A DNA stretch of 64,000 bases from Ciona intestinalis (GCF_000224145.3 NC_020166.2:3704948-3768947), one strand, 5' to 3'. Positions 48,379 through 63,710 are shown, numbered from the stretch's first letter. The notes: a model not told the origin generated them from the sequence alone. Program-made: numbers and translations.

Positions 48379-48976
48379 GTTTAATTAATTATTTCCTAAA
48401 CATCTAAATGACAAAACAAGGTTTTAATAACTTGAGTGAAAACGGGCTACGTTATGTTTCTAATATTGCATAGTACGATTTGTAATAAAACAAGTGTTGA
48501 TAAATACGAGTTAACGAATTAAACTCTATTGGAATATTGCAAAACAATTTTTAGATTCCTAATCTCCGCAAACAAAACATAAAATACTTCTAGGCGTAAA
48601 AGTTAAATTATCCAATATGGCTAATGGTTAAATAACGTAGTATACTTAATATAACAGCTCATATATACATTCGCTGCAAAACCCGAATTCTATACACCGT
48701 TCTAATACCAACAGTTTTATAACAAAAAATTATACACACAAAATTGATAGACACAAAACATGGAATATATAATTATTAAATTATAAAATTGTAGGTTTTT
48801 TCACAGATCCATTACACTAAATAAAAAAATATTTCCTAAATCTGCAACAATAACAACACAGAATCCCGTTTTGATAAATAATTTTATCAAAATGTGCAGT
48901 TTAATAAATGTTGCACGGCATCAGTATATATAATTTCCACAGAAAATTAAAATCACCATAAACTAATACAAATGTT

Positions 48977-49563
48977 TTAATTATCATAAGTCAATGAAGG
49001 TTGAAATTGTTGGTTTATAAGTTTCGATATTAAAATATTATCTTCTTCTCGTTTTTCTATGTCTTCATATAATGTCCATGTAAAATCATATTCAAGTTTA
49101 TAACAAGCTAAAAACTCATGCGGACAACTTGCTCCCCACTCCTATGAAGAATAAGTGACTGTATTAAATATTATGATTTCAATAACCCTAATGTTTTGCA
49201 TTCACCAAAATTTACAGACTCTTAAATTCTATGTCATGTAGTAGCATGGAGGAAGATGGGACACCTTTTTATTCTATTTTCCCGTTTTATTTGGTAGTAA
49301 ACAGGGAACATTTAAAAAAATATAAAACTGCATCTTCACGACTCCCATGGACCATCGGTAACTGTTTAAAACACAATCAGGATATTTGGATATTATGTGC
49401 TAAAGATATCCCATCCTACCAAATAGTACTATTATATATGTTTTGATTCAACAACACTAATGTTTTGCAATTTTATATGTGTGATGTTTTGTAACATAAC
49501 ATATCTAAATAGTAGATGAACAAAATTGTTACCTCATTTGAAAGCATTGAAAAATAGGTCTGG
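48977..49563 (-). pseudogene. Second copy of C1orf50 terminal exons (probable allelic duplicate)
   Basis: 48977-49141 repeats the last exon ([20 protein letters not shown]) with the same stop. About 49534-49563 is the 3' part of the preceding exon, cut by the gap. It has no 5' exons of its own in this position, so it is either an assembly duplicate or a partial tandem copy. Confidence 0.75.
49229..49435. mobile_element. Cimi-1-like MITE
   Basis: GTAGCATGGAGGAAGATGGG at the left, ATCCCATCCTACCAAATAGT at the right. The allelic copy at 51750-51955 keeps the centre but has a different left end (TTGCTCTTTGTATAGC). Confidence 0.65.
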
Positions 49564-49688
49564 NNNNNNNNNNNNNNNNNNNNNNNNNNNNNNNNNNNNN
49601 NNNNNNNNNNNNNNNNNNNNNNNNNNNNNNNNNNNNNNNNNNNNNNNNNNNNNNNNNNNNNNNNNNNNNNNNNNNNNNNNNNNNNNNN
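49564..49688. other. Assembly gap (125 N)
   Basis: It separates the two copies of the 2.4 kb segment. The left side ends inside a C1orf50 exon and the right side starts in ATG3 intron sequence. Confidence 0.9.
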
Positions 49689-50345
49689 ATCTTTTCTTGT
49701 AACCCTGGCGCTTCATAATGATTTAATTGTCTACGATCACGAATTATCCAATTTCTCGTCTAAGCTGCTTGCCGGTGTCAAAATAACAGATAAATATTAA
49801 ATTAATTTATTGCGCAATCGGTCACATATATTAAATGCAGTCGTATTCTAGTTGATTTTAAGTCACGGAATTTTGATTTAAATCAACTACAAACGATCGT
49901 TACTTTGACGCGCGCCGTTATTCGTTTTTAGAGCTACGTAAACGAAAATGTGTATAAACTTTCTGAGGGGGGTGTTCAAACACCAATCAGCCCCCTATAG
50001 ATCTGCCACTGATGTGACGTATTCTGACGTCAGAATGATTAAGTTTCTCGCGACAATTTGGACATCTAAAGTTGCGTTCGGCGACACCTGGCAACGAATC
50101 ACAGCACTGTTTATGAGTTAATGATAGCAGCGAAAAGCTTTTAACCCATTAGCTCTGGGTTAGAGAAAGGCGTGGTAACGACTTTGCCGGCGCTGGACTG
50201 ACTACTGTATAACTTTTTGGCAGTAATCGTAGAATTACAGAAAAAAAAACTCTGAACTTTAGCAGCAATGTTGTTTTCATTATACACAAAACATTTCAAA
50301 CTAAAGATGACATCTTTATGAATTACATATCCTAAAATGTCTCAC

Positions 50346-50901
50346 CATTTCTGGTCATAAGATACTGTTTATCTTGAGGTAGATAAGCTTTTGTTTTTGT
50401 TTTATCTCCAGCCAACCACTGCCATGTTGGACAGTGGTGAACCAAAAAATCACCAGCAATTACAAATTCTTCTGGTGTGAGGACACCAGTTTCTTTGAAC
50501 TTTGACTCCTAAAATAAATAACTAGTTTAGATATATTTTTTATTATATACCACACAAGCAAAAAGCAATCAAGCCAACCAACTACACTAACACTATATGG
50601 CAATTTGGTGTCAATATGAAAATTTAAATATGACTTATTATTAGCTGCGATGTGATAAATATTATTATTAGCTGCGATGTGATAAACATAACATAAGGCA
50701 ACAAAACAGTAAAAAGATTGAAACATACTTTTAATAAAACATGTAAAAAAATGGAGTGAGCAAAAAATTGGTTAACATGCAACTAGAGCAAAATTGGATT
50801 ACAGTAAAGAGGAATAAAGCTATTTTTACCTTTAGAACAGGTGTGAGCAACTCCGCAACTCCCAATGCACTGCTTTTAACAGAGTTAAATACGTTTTGCA
50901 T
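50346..50901 (-). pseudogene. Second copy of ATG3 exons 1-2 (probable allelic duplicate)
   Basis: 50830-50901 and 50346-50508 repeat ATG3 exons 1 and 2 with the same lengths (72 and 163 bp) and borders. No ATG3 exons 3-7 follow before the first copy, so no second full gene can be built here. Confidence 0.8.
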
Positions 50902-51499
50902 GTTTAATTAATTATTTCCTAAACATCTAAATAACAAAACAAGGTTTTAATAACTTGAGTGAAAACGGGCTACGTTATGTTTCTAATATTGCATAGTACG
51001 ATTTGTAATAAAACAAGTGTTGATAAATACGAGTTAACGAATTAAACTCTACTGGAATATTGCAAAACAATTTTTAGATTCCTAATCTCCGCAAACAAAA
51101 CATAAAATACTTCTAGGCGTAAAAGTTAAATTATCCAATATGGCTAATGAGTTAAATAACGTAGTATACTTAATATAACAGCTCATATATACATTCGCTG
51201 CAAAACCCGAATTCTATACACCGTTCTAATACCAACAGTTTTATAACAAAAAATTATACACACAAAATTGATAGACACAAAACATGGAATATATAATTAT
51301 TAAATTATAAAATTGGAGACTTTTTCACAGATCCATTACACTAAATAAATAAAATTTCCTAAATCTGCAACAATAACAACACAGAATCCCGTTTTGCTAA
51401 ATAATTTTATCAAAATGTGCAGTTTAATAAATGTTGCACGGCATCAGTATATATAATTTCCACAGAAAATTAAAATCACCATAAACTAATACAAATGTT

Positions 51500-54515
<3,016 letters not shown>

Positions 54516-54532
54516 TTTTGAAGCAGTTGTAA

Positions 54533-55258
54533 CTAAAACTACAGAATTCAGTTGTAAACTTACCTACACGTATGATTAACTATCTGTGCATAGTTATAGT
54601 TAGGTAATTACATTTATAATAACTGACCAAAATCATACTGTACCGACTTGCGCAATGCTACCAACACACAACACCAGCATCGCGTCCCATTTTAATGAAA
54701 TTCTATTATGTCAAACAGGTATCCCGTGACGTCATAAATAAACGCGGCACGCGATTTTTTACAAAATAAACAATTTATTTTAATGTTAAAAACCAAATTT
54801 GTTTAATACCACACGCCTGTCACTGAGAAGTAACGTACATGATATAGCCTGCTGTAAAACGTATAACAGAGAAAGTTTCCTTCCTTCTTAGCAATTCGAA
54901 ACAGTCGCGTATTTCCACGTAAGTCTAAACACAAATACGTATTCCTTCCTTTCGCCCGTGCACATCCAGTGTGACCTTGTTAGGTAAGGACCTAACAGTT
55001 CTAACTAAGCTAACCGTAACCTTACACAGAGTATCTTATACTTATCATAAACAAAACCGTTCCATGTTAATATATTATTGTAATTGTGTGCATAGAGTGA
55101 AGCTATAATTGCAAAAGCGCAATAAAATGATTATGGTGTTGTTACACTAAAACAAAAACGGGTAATTAAAATATTTAAAAGCAGATTGCATATGACATGA
55201 TGTCCAACACTAGATCCTATTGGCACTGATTAGGTTAGGATAACAAGTTTAAAAATGA
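54533..55258. other. Intergenic region between ADHFE1 and C1orf50
   Basis: It holds the ADHFE1 3' UTR and the upstream region of C1orf50. No exon, repeat family or promoter motif was recognised with confidence. Confidence 0.4.
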
Positions 55259-58200
55259 TTAATAAATTGTTAGCGACTCTTCCAACATATGCGTAATACT
55301 ATCTTTGTCCACTTTTCTTGGAGATAACTTTGTGACTCTTTCTTGGGGAAGTGTGCCGGCAACAAGTGCGGGAATATCATCGCTGGTGTATCCAAGCTCA
55401 GAAATACCGTTTGGAATCTAAAAAAGTTTGGGCGTTGTTAATCCAGTACATCTTAACCCTAGCCAACAACGCAAAAGTAGGTCGCCAGTTTATGGAATTG
55501 GGTTGTGTCAATTTTATACTCTGAGTGTTTGGGATATGTCATAAAAAGGTTGATCGAACTACGTCGGCCATTATAAATCTATGTAATAAAATAAAAGAAT
55601 GATCAGACTGCCACAAAATGCTTATGATTTGATTTTATAATAACGGATAGTATTTTGTAGTTAGCACTCCTGTATAGTTCATTTTACCTGCAATTCACTC
55701 ATGTATTTTAATAGAACATCTGATAACACGGCACCAGCATCCGATTTTTTAACATTCGTGATATCTGCTCCAAGAATCCCTGCAGCTTCAATGTGACGCT
55801 CAGGACAAGCAGGTGCTATAAATCTAAACACTGCAGGTGCCGTTATAACGACAGAGAGCCCATGTGGCTGAAAAAAACAAATTGCATAACTTTATACATG
55901 TAAAAATATTAAAAGATAGTTGCTTACAATTAGAGGGTGGTCTGGTGTATAATCTGGTGACTTGTATTCTTTAACCAAACCAGAGATTGGGTAAGACATA
56001 CCATGGCTGTAAAATATTAAAAAAACAAGTTAGAGATGCACTTAGTTTAGGTATGTCAGTTCACTGAATCACAAAAATATCATTGTCATAACTAAAATAG
56101 ATATTTGGTAAGCAGTAGCAGTTTGATGCGAAAGTTTGCTTTATGCGAACAAATTTTATTTTAGCAGTGATCAAACAGTGAACGAACTTCAATGTTTGCA
56201 TATTATGTTTTAATACTAAAATGCTAATTAATATGTTTACAATAAATGAAATATCTATTTAGATTGTTGCTAATTTTAATATCTGGTAAATCCTGATGAA
56301 TCAAAAAACACCTTACCACAAATGAACTCCTGCATTACCAAAGCCAATCCCAGCAAAGGCACTTGCCAAATGCATTTCAGATCGGGCTTCCAAATCTTCA
56401 CTATTGTTGACAGCTCGTACAAAATAGTCTTTGCAAATTGACAACGCATGCTTTGACCATATATCACTGTAGGATAAATGTTTTAAATAAAGAATCCTAA
56501 TTTCTGCATTTCATTACACAACTACACACATCATTATTTTAAACTCTAAACAATCATATAAAATTAACCTTGCATGGTGGGTCAACTAAAACGGTCCCTT
56601 TAATGTGTCCGCAATGTCCACTATGTCTGCTATGTCCACAATATTCGCTATATCCACTATGTAGTAAATGTGGACATGATAGTAAACATTGTGGACATGC
56701 ATTAATTAAAGGGCCCCACTGAAAAAGTGAAAACAAGGCCAAAGGTTTCCTATTTCATACATCTTGTGCCTGCTGACTTGTTAACTATATGTAAAATAAG
56801 TTACCATATTTGTAACTTTGTGTTTTTATCTTAAGTATAGCTAACCTATTGGATACCGCCTTTGTGACCACTGATTTAAACGAATGATCGTTATGTCTTA
56901 CCAAAGAACATATAATAATCACAGTGACTGTCACACTTTTATAATCTTTAGGTACGTAAAACACCCATGGTCTGATAAAATTATCTTGTAATATAAAATT
57001 AACGCATGTGCGACTCTTAACACAGTAGTTATTCTGTCCTAACACTTTGCCAACGCCTGTTTTTACGAGTTGGGGACTAGTAACTAGCATGGAAGGGAGA
57101 ATGAGGGAGCAGGAGCAGGAGGAGACTCAAGGCACAAAAAGAGAGCTTTAAAACGTAACAGGACTATAAAGCAAACAAAGACTTACAGTAAGTAAATAGA
57201 ATTTCTATGCAATAAAATAATTTCTATGTTCCCTATAATATTTACCTTATTGGATTGCTGCCTTGATAAGCTGGACGTAACTGAGGATCAAGAGGCCTTG
57301 GAAATCGCTTGTTAAAAGCAATGGCAGTAAATGATTCCAGTGCATGACTGTAACCACAATGATATACGAATTATACATTTGTATCATCTACTACAAAAAA
57401 TAATTAAAAAGAAACCAAATCACAACAAAATTATGTAGCCTACGTAAAAAATTACATTTAAAAAAGTATTAGTTTAGTAGGTTGCTTACCAAAGAACATC
57501 AAATCCAGTATAACAGGTTACACGGTTCGGTAAATGCAAGAGAGTTAATGGATCAACAACACCAAGTGTCGGTTTCAGAGCACGGTTTGCGATCCCTGTC
57601 TTAGCTTTCAAGGGCAAGTAATCGAATATTGTCACACCAGTTGTCTCACTACCAGTACCAGCTGTTGTTGTAACTATACAGATAAATAACAGCTTGTAAA
57701 ATATTAACTTAGCATATTTTAACAGTTTATTACCAGCAATAAGAGGTTTTAGAGCGCTTGTTACAGGTTTTCCTTTTCCAATAGGAGCATTCACAAAATC
57801 TAAAAATTCTGCATCAGGATTACATGCATACAAGTTAGCAGCTTTGCATGTGTCTATAACAGAACCACCCCCAACTGCAAGGTATGCATCAAAGTTCCCG
57901 CGTTTAGCAAAGGTAATGGCATCTGCAAAACTATGAAACATTGTCTTAGTGTAATTACAATGATTGGTGTGTTCACCAAGTACCTTTCATCAGTAGGTTC
58001 AACTCGAGTGTTTGAATAAACTTCAAAGTTAATATTCTCCCTCATTAAGGATTCCCTGACCACTTGAACGGGAGCTAACTGTTCCAACTGTTGAAAATAC
58101 AGTAATAAACCATAATGTAAGTAATGGTCATCACTCATCATAGCAACATAATTTAATGCATACCACTTACATTTTTATCAGTAACCAGCATAACCTTCTT

Positions 58201-59199
58201 TGCTTTCATATTTGCTAAATCCTTTCCAACTTCTCTTGACACTCCGGGTCCGTACCTTATATTAGAGCATGCCATCTGTAAAATATTTTTAGAGTTAGCA
58301 TGCTATACATAACCTCATATAAAGTATAACTTGGTAAGCAACTTAAACAGAAAAATCTAAGGCTCATAGTTCAATAAACACAAAACTAATTTTACTACAA
58401 CATAATTAAAATCGAAATTTTTGCTAAAAAATCAGGTACAAATATATTAACATTTATAAAAGTTTTTTTATTAGTGAAACAAGGTGCCAAGGGTGTTGAT
58501 TTTCTTTAAATTAAGGACAGGGACCAACATAAAATGAGAAAAAACGGCAAGAAATTTATTTACTGATTATAATAAAAAAGTACCTCAACAGCATATTCAC
58601 AATCTTCTGGACCTACACATAGATAAAAATATTAAAGACAACCAACATTATAGATAAAATTCTACATACCTGTTGACAACATGCAATGCTGCACAGCAGT
58701 AATGCTGAAATTAATAAGAGTGTTTTAAACAAATGTATTTATTTAAAAATAACTATATATATATATAATGTCAGGCGCTGTGGCTAAGTGCACCTGCCTC
58801 TAACTCCAGAGGTAATGAGTTTAATGCTCGTTGTTGCTACCATTGTGGACGTGTGTGTATGAGTTATAACGACTGACGTTTTTTAGCCCCGTGAAAATAA
58901 GGCAAGTTACATTCAATTATCAATATATTTATGTTTATTTAATTTGAAGTACTAAAATATTTAACACAACACGATATTATTTATCGAAAATGATTAACAA
59001 AGATCAATTCCATTAAAAAAAGATTAAAAACTATTCAAAGTGTTGCAATATGCAATGTATTGTAATTGCCAATTAAATTATTATTAATAACATATTAGAA
59101 TGTGTGTGGACGCTAAAATACTTACCCTGGTTTGGAAAAAGACCGGAGCGCAGAAAAAGATGACTTGGTAATCATATTTCCCCATTTTACCAGTAACAT
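55259..59199 (-). CDS. ADHFE1: Hydroxyacid-oxoacid transhydrogenase, mitochondrial (iron-containing alcohol dehydrogenase family)
   Basis: Exons on the minus strand: 59126-59199, 58670-58704, 58584-58612, 58171-58275, 57984-58087, 57734-57930, 57490-57673, 57246-57347, 56317-56466, 55928-56006, 55688-55867, 55259-55417; 465 aa against 467 in human. The basic N-terminus ([20 protein letters not shown]) looks like a mitochondrial targeting peptide. [20 protein letters not shown] begins the catalytic part. [11 protein letters not shown] (136-146) is the nucleotide-binding loop, [10 protein letters not shown] follows, and metal ligands are expected in GFDVLCHALES, GVHLCHGMSYP and DHPLIPHG. It ends [20 protein letters not shown]. 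In mammals it couples gamma-hydroxybutyrate oxidation to 2-oxoglutarate reduction, giving D-2-hydroxyglutarate. The start lies 20 nt after an acceptor (TTTTGTAG) and ~260 bp after the ATMIN stop. A worn SINE lies in intron 1. Confidence 0.95.
56575..56705. repeat. Short degenerate repeat of TGTCCACTATG units with an inverted partner
   Basis: CAATGTCCACTATGTCTGCT, ATGTCCACAATATTCGCTAT and ATCCACTATG follow one another, then AATGTGGACATGATAG and CATTGTGGACATGC appear in inverse orientation. It lies in an ADHFE1 intron and could fold into a hairpin. Confidence 0.6.
58766..58915 (+). mobile_element. SINE with internal deletion, in ADHFE1 intron 1
   Basis: Head GCGCTGTGGCTAAGTGCACC and AGAGGTAATGAGTTTAATGC, then a jump to the tail GAAAATAAGGCAAGTTACAT. 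Confidence 0.7.
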
Positions 59200-59460
59200 A
59201 TTGTTTGTTTCGGTACGCTCTACAAAAATTAAATGTCTCAATGTTAAGTAACTAACCCACCCCTACTTAACATCCACAGTGATAAAAGTAAAATATATAT
59301 TAGTTCAATAACAATGTGTATTTATTAAAACATATCGTAGAGCTTAAAGAATATTATATCAATATGAAACAGGTAGCAACATTAGCAAAACAAGGAACAT
59401 ACCAGTAAACATGACGCAAAAAAATGGTTAAACAAAATTAGTCAATGTCATCAAACTGTT

Positions 59461-60792
59461 TTACCACTCTGTTTGTGTTTCAATAGTAAATAATTGTGAA
59501 AAAATATCATCCTCTTTGCTAATATCTGCAGGTGTTTGTGTGCATGTGCTGGTTGCACTGCTCATTTGATTTGACCACAAAAAGAAAGAATCAGTTTGTG
59601 TTTCAATGTCGTTTAACAGATCATCTAAACTGCCAAGATCCTCACTGTTGGTTCCACACTCAGTACTAGACTTTACGCCAGTTTGAGTTTGAGCTGTGCA
59701 TTGAAGGCGAAAAAGATCGGAATCAGTTTGCGTCTCAATATGAACTGATAAATTGGGATCAATCAATTCCTTGTGTGTTGTAATGATATCAACCATATTT
59801 GCATTAATACAATCAGGCTGTGTGTATAAATTTGCATTCTGATCAGTACTGAATAAATCTAGCGTATCCTCTGTCTGGCAGGTGTTCTCTGATCGCAACG
59901 AAAAACCATCCACCTCATTCACAAATTCAAGCGTCTGGGTTGCCATATGTTCCAATAGATTTTGTTTTTCTTGTCCATCATTGAGCAACATACCTGAACA
60001 ATCAGTTTGACTTGAAAAATCTTTTACATTCCATGCATTTATTTGATCCGTATTAGACCCAACTGACTGCAACAGTTCCGCTTTTGTTGCGGTAAAACCA
60101 TGTACAGCAGCAGGTTTGCTTTTCACAGAAATTTCATTTGGAAATATTACATTTTTAATAGAAGTAAAATTGTTTTTGTTTTCTTTGGGAGGTTGTATAC
60201 ACACTAATTTTAATTTTCTTTGGCAGGTCTTGGGTAAAATATATTTTGGATTTGGTTTTGGTTTATAGTTTACATCAGTCTTCTTTACCTTTTTCTTCTT
60301 GTTTGATTCAAAAAGCAGCCTTAAATCATGTGGCAAAACATGATTTTGTCTTTGAATATGAGCAAGAAGACCTCTTTTGCTTGTATAAGCTATGTTACAT
60401 GAACAGATGTACTTGACACCACAGTCTTTCTCGTGTGTATGAGCTGAGTATTTACTTTTAAATTCCTTATGGCACTTGGAGCAATAGTTTCTATTTTCAG
60501 TATGGACGACTCGTAAGTGTTGTCTGAGGGCTATTAAAGATAGAAACGGCGAAAGACTGTTTTTCAAACTATGGGGACATGCTGTAAACAGACAATAATA
60601 TTCAATGGGCCTGTTTGTCAACTGTTCATTTTCATCCAAATGTGCGGTTAGTTCATGCACTTGTAAAGCAACTTTACTTTTAAAGGATTTCTTGCATAAT
60701 TTCTGTGAGCATGAATGCTTAATTTTGCCTTGCTTAAGTTCATCCAATGTTGGAGTTAACTTTATACATTTTGTGTCATTTTCTTTAGACAT
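59461..60792 (-). CDS. ATMIN: ATM interactor ATMIN/ASCIZ-like zinc-finger protein
   Basis: 443 aa in one exon, starting MSKENDTK. Four N-terminal C2H2-type fingers at about 28-51, 67-97, 104-124 and 130-151, in the same order and wording as vertebrate ATMIN (CSKCHKEF, EKDCGVKYICSCNIAYTSKR). The C-terminal half is low-complexity and studded with TQT-type motifs: MATQTLE, IETQTDSDLF, TAQTQTG, IETQTDSFFL, CTQTPAD and the terminal IETQTEW, plus SSQTD and CQTED. In vertebrates such motifs bind dynein light chain DYNLL1, whose gene ATMIN activates, giving a feedback loop; ATMIN also works with ATM in DNA-damage signalling. The start at 60792 is preferred to 60840 because an acceptor (TTCAATTCAG) ends 13 nt before it. 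Human ATMIN is about twice as long, with more TQT sites. Confidence 0.93.
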   Translation of the reverse strand: MSKENDTKCIKLTPTLDELKQGKIKHSCSQKLCKKSFKSKVALQVHELTAHLDENEQLTNRPIEYYCLFTACPHSLKNSLSPFLSLIALRQHLRVVHTENRNYCSKCHKEFKSKYSAHTHEKDCGVKYICSCNIAYTSKRGLLAHIQRQNHVLPHDLRLLFESNKKKKVKKTDVNYKPKPNPKYILPKTCQRKLKLVCIQPPKENKNNFTSIKNVIFPNEISVKSKPAAVHGFTATKAELLQSVGSNTDQINAWNVKDFSSQTDCSGMLLNDGQEKQNLLEHMATQTLEFVNEVDGFSLRSENTCQTEDTLDLFSTDQNANLYTQPDCINANMVDIITTHKELIDPNLSVHIETQTDSDLFRLQCTAQTQTGVKSSTECGTNSEDLGSLDDLLNDIETQTDSFFLWSNQMSSATSTCTQTPADISKEDDIFSQLFTIETQTEW

Positions 60793-61706
60793 TAGTTTTA
60801 AAATTCTGAATTGAACATGTATAAGTAAAACATAGCACAAACTACATTATTAAGCAGTCCATACATAGGAATAAGCGCCAGCAGTTAACACCTTATTTAT
60901 ACCTGATTATTGTAGATGAACTTAAAAAAGTACTGTTTTTGGTAAAAATGGCAAGTGCTAATGCTATTTAAAGGGTTTTGATGTAACCAGTAATTGTAAT
61001 TTATGAATATGGGTTATGCTTTGATTGGAAACAAGAAACAGGCAACTAAAAATATAACTGATTTAACATTTGGTTGCAACATAGGGGTCATAACAAATCT
61101 TTTCAGTTTGCGATAAAGTAAAGGTAAAAGGTCTGTGATGTTTGCAATGAATGCTTACTATATATGCATCAATGCAACAAGCACCTAAATAAGACCTCAG
61201 CGATCCGAGGTATGATTGCCATTGCCCATTGTTACATTACAAACCCCATGTTTAGTTTTGAAAGTAACTAAACTAATACGGCAAAAATGGGACAATAGGC
61301 AATAATGACAAAACAACAGACACTAATCTAATGGGTCACCCAAATTATCAACCATGCATCAAAAAATATATAAAAATTCCCCACAAAGTAACATTCATTC
61401 ATTCAATACAGTATAATACACATCAAAGTAAAATGCACAAGCTAACCATGGTAATACTGCAGCTGGTGACCAGTTAAAATTTTAACTACTTTAGCCGATT
61501 TTTCTTTCAAATTCAATTATGTGCAAAGGTTAAAACTGGGTGGTGAACGGTGATGGTAAAATTAATTATTAATTTTAAATTAAAAGTTACTTGTATTGAA
61601 ACATATTTTCGGTCAAAGCGCTGTTCATATAAACACCCAATTCCACCAAATACGCAGAACGACAGCAGTATCGCTGAAGAACAGACCAACAGACACAATA
61701 CTGGTA

Positions 61707-62076
61707 CCCTTTTTGCATGGTCACTTTTATGCGCGTAAGTACTCGCACGCAAAAACAAAGTTAACACGCATAACGTCATAAGCGTGTCATCTGCTGTAGG
61801 AGGTTGATTGTTACTCGCATTATGCGAGTAAAGAAAAGTATGGTGAAAGAACAGTTTCACTTTTAAGAGCCTAATCTTTTTCGGGTATTATTTTTACAGT
61901 TTTTAGCTGGTAATAGCCCCATAAAGCATCAAAACCTATTTTTTTAAACTAGATTTAACAACATCGCGCTAAAACAAGCTAACTCAATGTTGATACGCGC
62001 AATGACCATGCAAAATAACGCGGTAAGCGAGTTATCATATGACGAGTTAATGCGAATCGCTATCATGCAAAAAGGG
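61707..62076. mobile_element. TA-flanked MITE, 370 bp
   Basis: Inverted ends CCCTTTTTGCATG and CATGCAAAAAGGG, with TA immediately outside on both sides (61705-61706, 62077-62078). The interior is richer in CG dinucleotides and GCGAGT/ACTCGC words than the flanks. Non-coding. TA target suggests a Tc1/mariner-like mobiliser. Confidence 0.75.
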
Positions 62077-62629
62077 TATAGGTGTTTTTACGAGTACTCT
62101 CGCTGTTTCCTCACAAGCCTTTCTCTTGTCGATTGAAACATGAAACGCAAAACCCTGTCGCGCATTTGGTGCAAGATTGAGCCATTACACACGTGCGTTG
62201 TGCAAACAAGTGATGCAACAAACCGATTTTTTTTCAGTTTTTTAGATTGTGCGTATATTAATTAGGTACCCGGAATAATTCACAGAACTTATTCGCCTAA
62301 TAGCCCTAAGCGCAAACTGCAAGAAGTGGCAATTTTAATTTAACGTGTGTTTACATTACATTTTAAAGTTATTTTAATACAGTGAGACTAAATTATATTA
62401 CCGCGAAAACTTAAAAACACATACTTGATCATCTTATAAATTTTAGGCTAATTCTCATTTTTTTTCTGTAAACCAGTTAACTTAATGACGAATTAACAAA
62501 TAAAACAAACTTTTGATTCGTCTAAATCTTTAGCATAAGTAAGCTTTATTTGCTTTAAATTCTGGGTATGGCTCAAAACACAAATTTTGTATTTAGGAAC
62601 TTTAATTTTACCCAGCAAAAATGTATTAC

Positions 62630-62686
62630 CAGCTTCTTGTAATAGGTGCCAGCATAAACAGCAATAGGATCATAAACAAAGTCTTT
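62630..62686 (-). other. Exon-like segment of unknown gene
   Basis: On the minus strand, CTGTTTACAG is followed by 57 bases open in phase 0 (KDFVYDPIAVYAGTYYKKL) and a good donor GTAATA. It lies after the PSMB6 stop. No neighbouring exon was found and the peptide is not recognised. It may be chance. Confidence 0.25.
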
Positions 62687-62792
62687 CTGTAAACAGCACA
62701 CAAACATAGAAACTTCTCAATGTGTGACAAGCAGCGTCATGAATTTTAAGTTTTTGTAATTTGTGCTACTGAAAATTGTTGGTGGTGCTATA

Positions 62793-63710
62793 TCATCCTT
62801 CATAAAATCTTGGTAAATCGTTTCCAAGGATAACTTTTCTTTCAACTCCTTCTTTGGTGATGACAGCCAACCTGACAACTCCTCCACTTGAACCATCACG
62901 ATTAATTGCAAGCGATAAAGCTGTGTAAGACAAAAGTTATATTCACATAGCTTCATTTAAAACTACACTTTCACAGTAAACTCAATATTACAATTATGTA
63001 TTACTTTCAAATCACATACCACATTAAAAAATGTAATAACATATAAATCTACACCATATTTAGTAGTAGTAGTAGTAGGTCTATGACAGTATATATATTT
63101 ACAAAAGTTTTTTAATGCACATTTACGAAAAGTGTGTAGGGTAGTTATTGATATGGTACCGGCATCGAAGGACAGGATTTAAAAAAACAAACTTCATTTA
63201 GTCCTATTATAAACCTATTACATAATATATAATAAATTAAGGCACCATTTGTGCAGAATTGAATGCATTCATCTTTTGTCATGTTTTCCTTGAATGTTGC
63301 ATCCACATGACCATATATGTACGTACTACCGGAGCCACCAATAGAAAACTGCTGTCGTATTAACATTCCCCCCAGCGGTATTGTGTATACCTTTAAATGA
63401 ATATTTTAATAATTAAAATATTTTTTAGACATTTTTACTATATTAGACAACTAAATCAAATTCCTTTCCCATTGTGCTAAACAAAGAAAATGATTGCACA
63501 AAAATATTACTATAAGTACTAAAAAGATTATTTTTAACTGTAACCATAACCATAAGTGCTAAATAAAATATAATTTTTACTTGTCCTCCTTGCTTTGGGT
63601 CCCACCCTGCCACAATTATTCCAGCTGTGAGATTATCACGATAATCATAACAATACTGACGGAAAATTTCTGCAGCTTTTTTTACTGATGGTAAACCCCC
63701 CATAACAATT
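62793..63710 (-). CDS. PSMB6: Proteasome subunit beta type-6 (beta-1), C-terminal part
   Basis: Exons on the minus strand: 63581-63710, 63246-63390, 62793-62920 (TGA); ~133 residues. The 5' exons with the propeptide and catalytic threonine lie outside the window. Matches to human PSMB6 are dense: [95 protein letters not shown]. Beta-1 gives the 20S proteasome its caspase-like cleavage. The inducible paralogue PSMB9 arose in vertebrates, so a tunicate gene is best named PSMB6. The same-strand downstream neighbour is ATMIN, ~2 kb on. Confidence 0.93.

Larger units (their letters stand above)
60806..62792. other. Intergenic region between PSMB6 and ATMIN
   Basis: It holds a SINE scrap (61325-61405, CCACAAAGTAACATTCATTC), the TA-flanked MITE at 61707 and an exon-like segment at 62630-62686. 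A longer frame at 61513-61860 (minus) overlaps the MITE and is not taken as a gene. Confidence 0.5.

Noticed and set aside
50346-50901. A second ATG3 gene
   Set aside because: Only exons 1-2 are present, near-identical to the first set and next to an N gap. Uncollapsed alleles explain this better.
61513-61860. 115-codon minus-strand frame with a hydrophobic stretch
   Set aside because: Nearly half of it lies within the TA-flanked MITE at 61707-62076, codon use looks random, and no splice-linked neighbour was found.
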